Shown here in pieces: positions 25,510 through 41,752 of a DNA stretch of 64,000 bases. Source of the DNA: Anaeramoeba flamelloides (lineage: Eukaryota; Metamonada; Anaeramoebidae). Position 1 is the stretch's first letter. Each line of letters begins with the position of its first letter. The position numbers and the translations under genes are program-made. The stretch spans positions 3,167,001 through 3,231,000 of the forward strand of contig JANTQA010000016.1 of the NCBI GenBank assembly GCA_027625915.1, in the 5' to 3' direction. Below the pieces are notes generated by a model. That model did no database searches. It saw only the letters and a program-made list of their open reading frames with translations, and was not told the DNA's origin.

Positions 25510-25675
25510 AAAATCTTTAGAAATTTCAGAGATAATTATAAAAAATATCGATCTTTTTAAATTCTGATTCATCAAATAACCCACTGAAAGTATTAAGATT
25601 GGGCTATTTGATGAATCAGAGATTAAAAAGATCGGTATTTCTTTTTGATTATCGTCAAATTTCATAGGTTTCAAA
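25510..25675. repeat. Near-complete palindrome, about 165 bp
   Basis: Core CTGATTCATCAAATAACCCA (about 25564-25583) pairs with TGGGCTATTTGATGAATCAG (25600-25619) around a ~16-nt loop. Pairing continues outward through ATCGATCTTTTTAA / TTAAAAAGATCGGTAT and GAAATTTCAGAGATAAT / ATTATCGTCAAATTTC. Resembles a foldback or MITE-type element. Confidence 0.75.
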
Positions 25676-26142
25676 AAAGTATTTTGGGGTAATTTTTGAA
25701 TTTCATGGTTTTTATATTTTTGCTATTTCTTTTTGTTCAACAGAAAGAAATAATTAATTCAAAATCTCTTCTTATAATAAGGAAATTAATTTTTTAACAA
25801 GTTTAAAATAATTATTATAAATATTTTGAAAATGGGTGGATTTTTTAAAACTGGGCAATTAAAAAACTTAGTGGTATTATTTTAAACTTTATTTTTGTAA
25901 AATCCCTTTACAGATATTAAAATTTCTTTCTCCTTTCAAAGAAAATAATTTTTTTTTTAAATAATTTAGAAATGTGTTGTATTTTGACCTTTTCAAAAAT
26001 GAGAAAAATGGATCAGACTTTTAAAAAACAATAATTCATTTCTGAAAATAATTTTAAAAGTCAATTATGGTAATGTAGTTTCTAGATTTTTGCTTTCTTT
26101 TTCAATTTCAATCTATACTAAATTTTTTATATCATGCTTTAA

Positions 26143-26932
26143 AGCGGTAGTATCAATATAAAAGGAAAAAATGGCCATTGCGAACATTTTTTTTCAATTT
26201 TCCATTTGCAATTTGTCAGTTTCAGTTTTATTTTTATTTTTTTTCATAAATGAGAATTTGTAAAAATGAAAAAAGAAAATTTTTGCTAGATAAAAATGAA
26301 AAAGAAAAGAAGATTTTAAATAAAAAAATAAAGATCAATAAAAATTTGGAATAATTTTAAAGGGAATAAGATAGTGTTGATATCTCGCAGCCATTTCCAA
26401 AAAAAATTTTTTTTTCTTTAATCTGTTGAATAAATCTTGCTTTTTGTTTTTGTTTTTTTGAAAAATATTTTTTTTTGATAAGCAATTGATTGAGATTTTT
26501 TTATTGAAAGAACTCGAGTTGATAAATAAGTTTGTGTTATTCTATTCAATTTCCAAAAAAAAAATGTTCTTTAATTTTTCATTTATAAACTAAAAAAAAA
26601 TTTTTTTCTTTTCTCTTCTTTTCTCTTCTTTTCTTTGCAATTTAACCATTCTATTCTTTTCTTTTCTTTTCTTTACTTTTTTTTCTTTTCTTTTCTTTTC
26701 TTTTCTTATCCAAAAATTTTGAAAAAATGTCAACGTGTGTTTTATTGTGTTTGAAAAATTTTTTCCATTAGTAGATCTTTCAATGATGAGTGGTTTCCAT
26801 TTTTCGTTCTCTGAATTTTTGACCAACCTAAACTTGTATCATAGAGTATTGTTTTTTCATGTTGGAAAAATAATTAAAAAAAAATGAATTTTCAAAATGG
26901 CCAATTTCCGCTTTTATACTCAAACTACTTCT
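26143..26932 (-). mobile_element. TTAA-flanked inverted-repeat element (MITE), copy 1, 790 bp
   Basis: Flanked by TTAA at 26139-26142 and 26933-26936. Terminal inverted repeats of about 36 bp: left AGCGGTAGTATCAATATAAA ... ATGGCCAT, right (reverse complement) AGAAGTAGTTTGAGTATAAA ... TTGGCCAT, about 27 of 36 matching. The interior has a (TTTTC)n-rich tract at 26604-26706 and no coding sequence. A second copy lies inverted at 38829-39643. The TTAA target site is typical of the piggyBac superfamily, but the ends do not begin with its usual CCC and no transposase is present, so superfamily is uncertain. Strand is given relative to copy 2. Confidence 0.8.
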
Positions 26933-27621
26933 TTAAGATTTATTAGAGCAATCAAAATAATGTGTTCCTAACAACTTTAATTGGTGTTTCAAAATATAAT
27001 CAGTGCTTTTTTTTCTTCTTGTTCCAAGGCAACATCCAATCAATTACTAATAGTATACCAAAATCAAATCAGTTTTGAAGAGTAAAATCCTTGATCTTTT
27101 CAGTAATTTTTAAATTATGAATCGAATTTGTTCGAAATTTTTCAATTTTTCTCAATTTTTTTGGAAATTTTTTGTTTCTCATAAAAAAATTGTCAAAAAT
27201 TTTTTCTATTTTTTGAGATAAAAATTATCTCAATTTAATCTGTCATTTTTTGGAATTCTTTGTTAAAAAATAGAATCCTACGAAATCAATACAGTCTATA
27301 CTTTTTTTCGTTTTTGTGTCAGTTTCTTTGATCTTTGTTGTTTTATTCTTCTATCAAAAAGAAATATGGCTTTTATTTTGTAACTATGGTGAACATATTC
27401 TTCCTGTGTTATTCGATTGACAGTAGAAAGATTTTTTATTGTTTTCTAGTGATTAAATAACAACATAATTCCTCTATTAATGTTTTTAATGACCCTATTT
27501 CTATGAAATTTCAAAAATTCATTTTTCAGTTTTTTCTTCAACTTGTCGTTTTTTGTTTTTCCTCAAAAATATTTTGATTAATTTTATTCAAATCTAATCG
27601 GCCAATTCTGAACTATTCATA

Positions 27622-29121
27622 ATGAAGAAATTATTTTTATATTTGGTAGCTTACACATTTTTATTACAGATTGTTTTCATTAATAGGTAATTTTAACGAA
27701 AATCTCTAGTGAAGAAAATACAACCAACCACCAAGAAATAAAAAATAAAAAAAACCAAATATTCTTTTATTAATATCAAAATTGTTCTTTAATTTATTTG
27801 AATCAACAAACATTAATGAATTAAAATAATCACAAATAAACCCATTAAAGTGTGCTAACTGATGATATTTGTGTTCCAAAAACCTTTTCTAGTTTAGGAA
27901 AGCCATGTAATAATACAAAAATGGAATTCTGTTATCCAAATTTGTTTTGTATCAAAAACAAATGTGCCCTTGACAACACAGGATCGAAATGCGAGAAGGA
28001 CGAAGAGTGTTCTGGGCAAGTGTGTCTGGATAAAAAGTGTTGGGGGAAAAAAAAGATAATGGAGATCTCTGTTCCGCGGATGTCGAGTGCTGGTCTGGTA
28101 AATGTAACAAAACATGCAATGGGGGAAAAGTTTGAAGAAGAGTGTGACCCTTTATTGATTTCCCAATGCGAGAATGGGTGCTTTTTGTCACCCAACAACA
28201 AAGAAATGTACCAAATCGATCAAAATAAATAAAAAATGTGAACACCTTACTTCTCAGAATTATACGAGCTTTTATCGAATTTGCGAACACGGAGCACTTT
28301 GCGATCCATTTCTTGGTAAATGTCAATTACTTTTCTCTTTGGACGTTGACGACAATTGTGGTGACTCTTCGTTTTGTAAAGAAGGCCTGTCTTGTATCAA
28401 TAACAAATGCCGAAGCGAAAGACCAACGACTTGTAATGATAACAATCAGCTCTGCCCAGTGTCCGATTATTGTAATTGCACAACAACAGAAGCGAGTGGA
28501 AATGATCATTCCAAACCCAATGATCAAAATAAGGATCTGAAGAATGTTTTGAATATTCTTCGTCCAAACGGAAAGGATCTTAATCAGCAAGATCCTTTAT
28601 CCTTACCAACATCTGGTAAGTGTGTTCAAATCCTAAACGACCAATGCTCTCGGGATTCCCAAATTTTAGTGCAGTGTTTGCAACGTGAAAAATGTTATTA
28701 TACCTCTTCATATATTCCCCAATCGTGCGTGTATGAAAAATGCTTTGACGAAATGACCAATGTGCAGTGTTGCTTTTCAAAAGGTTATAAAGACAAAACC
28801 TTTTACCTTTCAAAGGATTTTATCTGTACAACACCTACACCAACACCAACAGAGACCTCAATTTTTGATAGATTTAATATCGACCAAACATCTTTAGCAT
28901 CTTTTGCTCTTGGCCTTTTCTTTCCAACACTATTTATTCTCCTGATCGGAGTCATTTATTATTTCAAAAGATATAGAAGAAGAAGAAATAACAGATTCTT
29001 ATCTAATGGCACAGAACAAAATACTTTGGTACTCGATGACCAGTTAGCTAACAGACATCACCAAAATATTCAAGATGATGACCAATTTGAAGATGACGAT
29101 GATGACGTAGTGTTTTTATAA
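27622..29121 (+). CDS. Cysteine-rich single-pass (type I) membrane protein, two exons, frame broken at homopolymers
   Basis: Exon 1 (27622-27686) is a signal peptide (MKKLFLYLVAYTFLLQIVFI). A 164-nt intron GTAATT...TAAAG (27687-27850, phase 2) leads to exon 2 (27851-29121), SVLTDDICVPKTF. The ectodomain has repeated C..D.EC..G.C....C patterns resembling the Dickkopf N-terminal cysteine-rich fold. One transmembrane helix follows (ASFALGLFFPTLFILLIGVI, about 28890-28960), then KRYRRRR and a short tail ending in an acidic run, DDDDDVVFL. The cysteine pattern changes frame three times, at about 28045-28055 (G5A8 run), 28121-28130 (G5A4) and 28176-28180 (G3). Each is a one-base slip at a homopolymer, so assembly error is as likely as decay. 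A surface receptor or adhesion role is only a guess. Confidence 0.72.
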
Positions 29122-30088
29122 ATTCACTTTCCCCTTCTTTTAAATGTTATAAATTCCAAATCTCTTTATTTTTTAATTTTTTTTTTTTTTATTTCCAATA
29201 ATGAGACCTTTTAAATCTTAATAATTATATTTATTCAGATTAATTTTTTTCTTTTTTTTTTTTTCTTTCTCGCATTGAATTATGACTATGATAAGAATTA
29301 TTTTATGTTTTTAATTTAAAAAAATAAAAATAAAAATAAAAATAAAAATAAAAATAAAAATCCTTAATTTTTTTTTTGTATTTTGAATTTTGTTGTTGAC
29401 TAAATTATTAAAAAAAAATAAATGTATTTTAAAATTAATCAGAATAACATATTTTTTATTAATTGTCTAAATATTCCAAATCGATTCCCAACAAATTTAT
29501 TAACATATAATTAATTGTGAATAGATTAGAAATGGGTTTTTTTAAAAAAATAATTAAATAAACAGAGTTTTATTTTAAAAGCAAGATATTTGATATCTAA
29601 CTCGATAAAAAATTTGAATTTATATAATTTCAATAGTTAAGACTGTCGCTTTACATGGTTTAAGATAAATAAAATGATAATTTTTTACAAAGTGAAAATT
29701 ATATTTTTTAGGAATTCTTCAATGTAACGGTGTATCTGAGAAGTTAGAATGAATCAAAGAAAAATATTAAAAAAACAATAGAATATCAGTAAAATTGAAA
29801 TTGGTTTGATTATTTTTTCATTTTTACTCTAATGTTTTTACATTTTATTGGGTAAGATGAATACTAAACAAAAAAAGCGAATGGTTACTTACTAAATTAT
29901 GTAAAACCAATCATAATTCAATGGGTAACTTGAAAATAAAAATGGTTGAGCAATAGAACATGTATTTTTAATCGGTTCAATAAATTCAATCAACAAGAAA
30001 AGTATTTACAACAATTGAACAAAGACCTCCCAATAATCATTCACACTTATTTTTTTACAATCAAAGTGGAATAAAGTTGTTATTTTGA

Positions 30089-30240
<152 letters not shown>

Positions 30241-31131
30241 ATCCCTACTAACCCCAAATATCCTAATTTTCTTTGAAATAAAATATGTTATTTGACTTGT
30301 TTTCAAAGGATTATAAGATTTAAAATTTCTAAATAATTTTCTTAGCAAGAAAATCTTTTAATTGAAATGGAATATGTACCTACGATAAAAAAATAATTTC
30401 AAAAAACAATTCAACATTGGATAAATTTTTTTAGTTTTTGTGATTTTATTATTTTTCCTTTCAAATGTAACTTGTCAAAAATATCAATAAAAAAAAATAA
30501 TTTTTTTTTTTATAATCTGTCTAAATACCAAATAATTGAAAGTTTTAATGATTAAAATACATCTTTCCTTACTGGAATATTTTTTGGTTCATTTGTAACG
30601 CCTACAGGGACGAAAACACTTCAATAGATAATCCAGTCGGTTATTAAGATAATTTAACATTGAATAGAAAATGTGTTTTATCTATTGATTCCAATCACTT
30701 ATAATTTATATTTCTGATTATAAATTGATAAAAAATAAAAAAAATTATAAATTAAAAAAAAAAAAAAAATAATTGTTTTATTCATTGTAAAATTTGAAAA
30801 TTTTTTCAACAAGAATTTTATTCAAATTTAAACAATTTGAGTAATAATCGAGTCTGATTAATAATTGATTTTTTTTTAAATTTTTACTATTTTTTGAATT
30901 TTTGACTTTTAAAATCTAGAAATTATATAAACAAGATTAGTGAATTAGAGGAGATATATCAAAAATTATTTTCCAAGATCTGAATTAATTTAAATTGTAA
31001 AAATTAAAATTTCGTAAATATATTTATCAAATTTTTAACCAATAATAAAATTCAAAAAAAAAAAATTCTTGGTTTAGAAGATTATTTTATTATCTTTGTA
31101 TAATATATATAAGTTTTTTTATATTTTTTTA

Positions 31132-31326
31132 CAGTCATTTCTACCCTTAAGACACAAACTTTCAACAAAATTTAAGGTCCAAAAAAAATGTCAAATTCAA
31201 TTACATTTTTTCAAATCTTTTATTACAAATTATTTTACTGGAATTTGAATTTTGTACCTTAATTTGAGATTTTCATTGTACATTAAATTTAATTGAAAAT
31301 TTATGTTTTAAAAATGGAACTAACTG
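31132..31326. mobile_element. TA-flanked CAGT-ended inverted-repeat mini-element, copy 1, about 195 bp
   Basis: Begins CAGTCATTTC and ends AACTAACTG, with TA on both sides (31130-31131, 31327-31328). The two halves pair imperfectly over about 75 nt (ACAAACTTTCAACAAAATTT versus the reverse complement of AAATTTAATTGAAAATTTAT). A TA target and CAGT end are typical of Tc1/mariner-type non-autonomous elements. Copy 2 lies at 38814-39824 and is interrupted. Confidence 0.7.
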
Positions 31327-32282
31327 TAAAAATATTATGGTTGATTACTTGATATATTTTATTTTTTATTGATTACATTTCAATATGAAAAATGAAATTA
31401 TTTTTTTAATTTTTTTTTTTTAAAAGTATTTTCAATTATTAAAATTGAAGTTTTAGTAAATTATTTATATTTAACTTTCAATTTTATTAACAAGAATGAA
31501 TTTAATTTTTCTCTTGATTTAATATTAATTAAAGAAATTTATCTAAAAAAATATATATATTTATGAGAATTTCTCATTAATATATTTTTTATCATAAAAT
31601 TAACAACATTATTTGATGGCTATTATTAAAAAATCAATATATTGAGTTTTGAAATAACTATTATTGTAATAAAATTTCTGATTTGTAAAAATTAAAAATA
31701 AAAATAAAAATATTTAAAAAAAATGTAAAAATAAAATGAATTATTATTATTATTTTTCCAATATCTAAAAAAAATCAATAACATAACTACTTTATCTTTG
31801 AACTATTTTGACTATTTATTAAAATTCAAATCTGGATTATAGACAAATAAGAAAATAAATATATTAGCACGTGAATATCATTTTTAATCTTTTCTTTTAA
31901 ACTTGATGAAATTTCGGCAAATTTGGGGTGCTAAGGGGTAGAAAAGAAGAAATCTCTTTCAAGAAATTAATACTAAATATGAAAAAAATTTTATGCCACT
32001 ATTTTTGAATAGAAGTTTATTTTTAAAAAAATCAAAGAAAAATTATGTTAAAAGGTTCTTTTTTAAGTTTTTTTTTTGAATAATAAAAAAAAAAAAAAAA
32101 GTTTTGTTAATGTAAATAAAAAAATGAGAAGTTTTTTAATTTGAAAATTAATGATCATGATCGGAATTGAAAATTGTTTATTCTATAAATGTTTTATTTT
32201 GAATTTGTTCTATTTAATATTCCTAACTTGTTTTTTTTTTTTTTTTTTTTCCACAATTACAATTTGAGTTGTTGTGTTTGGA

Positions 32283-37448
<5,166 letters not shown>

Positions 37449-38813
37449 TATTTGGCTTTTTAAATCTTTGTTCAAATTTGAAAAAATGATTTGTCTTATG
37501 AAGATTTCTTTAGTTGATTCTTCTAATTGTGTTTAATGAAGGATATTGATTTGTCTGGAAAATCTAGATTTTGTTTGGGGGATTGAGAATCAAATATTTA
37601 CAAAAGAAATAAGTAATTGCTACTGTTTTTAAAATCGAAAGTGTTGTCTTATTTAAACTGTGTTATGAACTAAAAGACATGTAACCTATTTCTGGAAGAC
37701 TTATGAATTAAATAATCAAAGAAACCTATCATAAACTGAATAAATTTGATGTTAGTTTTTTAAAGTTCTATTATTTAAAAAGAAATTCTAAAAATAGTAG
37801 ATCAAATTAGAAAATTTATCTCAAAAAATAGAGTTAATTGTTAAGGAAAATTTTATTATCAAAAAAACTATAAATTGAGGATAATTGGAATAAATTATGA
37901 AAAAATTTATACAAAATCAATTTGAATTCAAAATTTTTTTCAAAAATATCAAAGATTCGTCCTTCAAAGTTATTTTAGGCAAAGATAAGATATGGGGGCC
38001 AAAAAGTGTTGGAAAAACAAGAACGTGGTGCTCTTGTGAAATTCCTAAAAAGGGTTTTTTTATCCCTGTACAGATGCATTTTTTGATCAATGTGATAATG
38101 ATTAATTAGAATTCATTTTTGTTTGAAAATATTGAAAATTTTGATGAATAATAACAAAATATATTTCTATTTTCAATCCTTGTTTTATTACCAACTTATT
38201 GGAATAATTAAGATTGTGTTTTTAATAATAATATTTTAAAAATAATTAAATTAAAAAGTATCTGTGTATGTTTAAAGCAGAATTTTATATGTTTTCAAAA
38301 ACGTATTTTGGGAACATATTTAATTTATAAGTTTCGTTGTTTTCTCTCTGGATTAATAATTCAACAAACTAAAATTCATAATCGAAAAAATAATCTATTC
38401 CAAAAATAGGAAATTATATTTTTTTCAAGTAAGGAAATAATTATTTTTTTTAAAATGAAAGAATTTATTTTACAATTTTATTTAAAAACCAAAATAGTTT
38501 CCTTTTTTAAAAAATATTCCAATTTATCTTATGCACAATAAATAAGATTTTTTTCTTCTTTAAATAAAAAAATTTTTCAAAAAAAAATAATAAAAAATAT
38601 TGGATTTTGGGCTTTTCAAAAAGGAAAAAAAAAAAATAACTCAAACTTTACATGAAATAATCCATTTTTAAAATTGCTTTTTAATTTATTTTGATTTGTA
38701 ATAATCAGATTTTTTACTTTATTTTTCAATTTAAAAAATGTGGTAAAATTGTTTTGATATAACAATTAATTTTTCAAGAATATTTATTTTTTAGTTCAAG
38801 TTTATAATACATT

Positions 38814-39824
38814 CAGTTCCACTTTTAAAGCAGTAGTTTGAGTATAAAAGCGGAAATTGGCCATTTTAAAAATTCATTTTTTTTTAATTATTTTTCCAAC
38901 ATGAAAAAACAATACTCTATGATACAAGTTTAGGTTGGTCAAAAATTCAGAGAAAGAAAAATCGAAATCACTCATAATTGAAAGATCTACTAATGGAAAA
39001 AAATTTTCAAACACAATAAAACACACTTTGACATTTTTTCAATTTTTTTGGATAAGAAAAGAAAAGAAAAAGAAAGAAAAAAAGTAAAGAAAAGAAAAGA
39101 AAAGAATAGAATAGAATAGAAAAGAATAGAATGGTTAAATTGCAAAGAAAAGAAAAGAAGAGAAAAGAAAAGAAAAGAAAAAATTTTTTTTTTAGTTTAT
39201 AAATGAAAAATTAAAGAACATTTTTTTTTTTTGGAAATTGAATAGAATAACACAAATTTATTTATCAACTCAAGTTCTTTCAATAAAAAAATCTCAATCA
39301 ATTGCTTATCAAAAAAAAATATTTTTCTAAAAAACAAAAACAAAAAGCAAGATTTTTTTCAACAGATTAAAGAAAAACATTTTTTTTTGTAAATGGCTGC
39401 GAGAAATTAACACTATCTTATTCCCTTTAAAATTATTCCAAATTTTTATTGATCTTTATTTTTTTATTTAAAATCTTCTTTTCTTTTTCATTTTTATCTA
39501 GCAAAAATTTTCATTTTTCATTTTTACAAATTCTCATTTATGAAAAAAAATAAAAATAAAAATAAAACTGACAAATTGCAAATGGAAAATTGATAAAAAT
39601 GTTATTTATAGCCCTTTTTTCCTTTTATATTGATACTGCCGCTTTAAGGTACAAACTTTTAAACAAAATTTAAGGTGCAAAAAAATCTCAAATCAAGGCA
39701 CAAAATTTGGAATTTTTTATTTTACATATTATTTTACTAGAATCTAGATTTTTTGCCTTAATTAGAAGTTTTATTGTGTCTTAAATTTCGTTGAAAGTGT
39801 GTGCATTGAAAGTGGAACTGGCTG
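38814..39824. mobile_element. CAGT-ended mini-element, copy 2, interrupted by the TTAA element
   Basis: The left 15 nt (CAGTTCCACTTTTAA, 38814-38828) and the right part (39644-39824: GGTACAAAC, AACAAAATTTAAGGTGCAAA ... AAAGTGGAACTGGCTG) together match the uninterrupted copy at 31132-31326. The 815-bp TTAA element sits between. Right flank is TA; left flank is TT, probably a mutated TA. Confidence 0.75.
38829..39643 (+). mobile_element. TTAA-flanked inverted-repeat element (MITE), copy 2, 815 bp
   Basis: TTAA at 38825-38828 and 39644-39647. Ends AGCAGTAGTTTGAGTATAAA and, reverse-complemented, AGCGGCAGTATCAATATAAA. It is collinear with copy 1 in inverse orientation, including ATGATACAAGTTTAGGTTGG, a GAAAA-rich tract (39055-39180) and TCAATTGCTTATCAAAAAAA. 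No coding sequence. Confidence 0.82.
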
Positions 39825-41752
39825 TAAGCCAATTTTCAAAATTAGGGCCAAACTTAGTATTATTTTTTTTTCTTTTTTCATTTTTCTTTCAAAAAATAAA
39901 ATGATCACACTATATTTTTTATTTAATAATCTATATTGGCTATTATCTCTAAACACTTTAGTAAAATACATTATTATTCAAAAGAAAACACACAGCAATT
40001 AAACAATTTTTTTTCTGATGATAAATCTGCACCTGTCTTTGATATTTAGCTTGTTGTTAATTTACAAAGAAAGAAAAAAAAAAGAAAAGGGGGGGGTGGT
40101 TATAAAGGAATTCTCCAGGTACATTACCAAAGGTATCTTTTCGTTTGGATAAGGTTTTATTATCTTTTATTGAAAGATTAAAGAAAAATTTTTTTGGTGA
40201 AAAAATAAAGTTTTGTTTAATTTTTTTTTTTTCAGTTTTATTGTAGACTTCAACGAATAGAGAATTAAGGATGATTGGAATTAGATAATAGTAAAATTAT
40301 TGAATTTAACTTTTTACTTGATATAGTAAATTCCTAATTACTTGATACAATAGAAAAAATATTAAATAAATAAATTCTAATATAGATATTTATGGGTGCT
40401 GTAAGATGGGCTTTAATTCCGAACAAAAAATAAAAATCAAAAAAAAAGCCCTAGATAATTTTGTGAATAAAAGATCTCAAACATGGGTACCAAGAAAAAA
40501 GGATTTCCATTGGAATAATGATCTGAATTTCATTTTGAACATTGGCCTTAAATTTTTCATTTTTAATTTTTCCCTCTCGTCACTAATATAAGATTATAAA
40601 CTTAACCAGGAAGTTAATTGATAAAAATTTTGAGATTCTAGATTTGTGCTTTTATACTGTTATTTGTCTAATAAATGGGAAAAGTACTTCACTTTGTTTT
40701 CCTTTACCCCTAGATCTTTATCATAGAGAGTTTTCAAAGAAATAGATTATAATTTGTGTTCTTTATTTATTTATTTGGACCTTTTTTGTTGTGTATTTTG
40801 GGGTGAAATAAGAATCAGAGCCAAAAGAAGGATTTCAAATTGAAGAAGAAAAATAGAAACTCTTCTGCAATTCTATCCCTTTACATCCCAAACAAGTAAA
40901 TCAGAAAAATATATAAAAACAAGTAAAATAGAATTAGATTGTTGAAACCATATTTTCACTGAGCGTTACAAATGTACAATTATTATTTTGAAAGACATAA
41001 AGTTTTCTACCATCAAAAAATATGCTTACAATTTCTTGTTCAATAATTTTTAAAAAAAAATTCCATTATATTCAATTTCGAAAAGTAAGGTACTTGTAAT
41101 TTGGAAATTTGTGAGTATTAAAAAAATATTCAACAAAATCTGATTCGTTTGAATTTTGATCTTATAAAAGAATAAGGAATACGGAAACTAACAGAAAAGT
41201 CAAAAATTAAATAACAATCTAACAATAATTATTCAATCAACAAAAATGTTTGACATTCAGTAACGACAAAAACATTGTTCAAATTTACTCTAAGGAAAAA
41301 AAAATTGTTCCTAAGTTTGAGACAATATTTGTATTTGCTTTTTTCCGAACAAATTCAAAAAGATCCTCAAAATCCTTCAATGAAAATTAATCCTGAAACT
41401 AAAAGAAAACAACCCAACTGTATCATCAACAATTTCATTTTCAAGAGTAATTTGTCATTTCTGTCAAACAACAACAGAGAATCTTGTGAAATAAAAAAAA
41501 TATAATTGAAGAATTTTACAGAATTTAAAATTCTTTTTCTCTTTTAAGGATCTATGATATTAGTGTAGTAACCCCAAAGATAAAATATTAATAACTACCA
41601 AGTTTTTAACCACAAACAACAGTCTTGTTAAAAAATATTGAATAGCTCTCAAGATCATTTTTTTTTCTTTTCTTCTTGCAAATACCAAACAAATAAATCT
41701 CAAAACAAATTTTTTAAAAAAAAAAAAACCCACGTCTTAAAAACCAAACTCG

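Larger units (their letters stand above)
23558..27621. other. Intergenic region between the TMEM161-like gene and the cysteine-rich protein gene
   Basis: No gene supported. Contains repeat family B copy 1 (24885-25150), a palindrome of ~165 bp (25510-25675) and a TTAA-flanked inverted-repeat element (26143-26932). The rest is AT-rich sequence with poly-A/T tracts. Confidence 0.6.
37449..41752. other. Intergenic region between divergent Rpt1 and the P-type ATPase
   Basis: Holds a nested pair of mini-elements (38814-39824). Elsewhere AT-rich. Frames at 37897-38109, 40406-40591 and 41275-41505 are unrecognised and not supported as genes. A short G-run (G8) occurs at about 40089. Confidence 0.55.

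Noticed and set aside
40406-40591. 61-codon ATG frame between Rpt1 and the ATPase
   Set aside because: No domain, no conservation cue, Lys/Phe-rich. Not supported.
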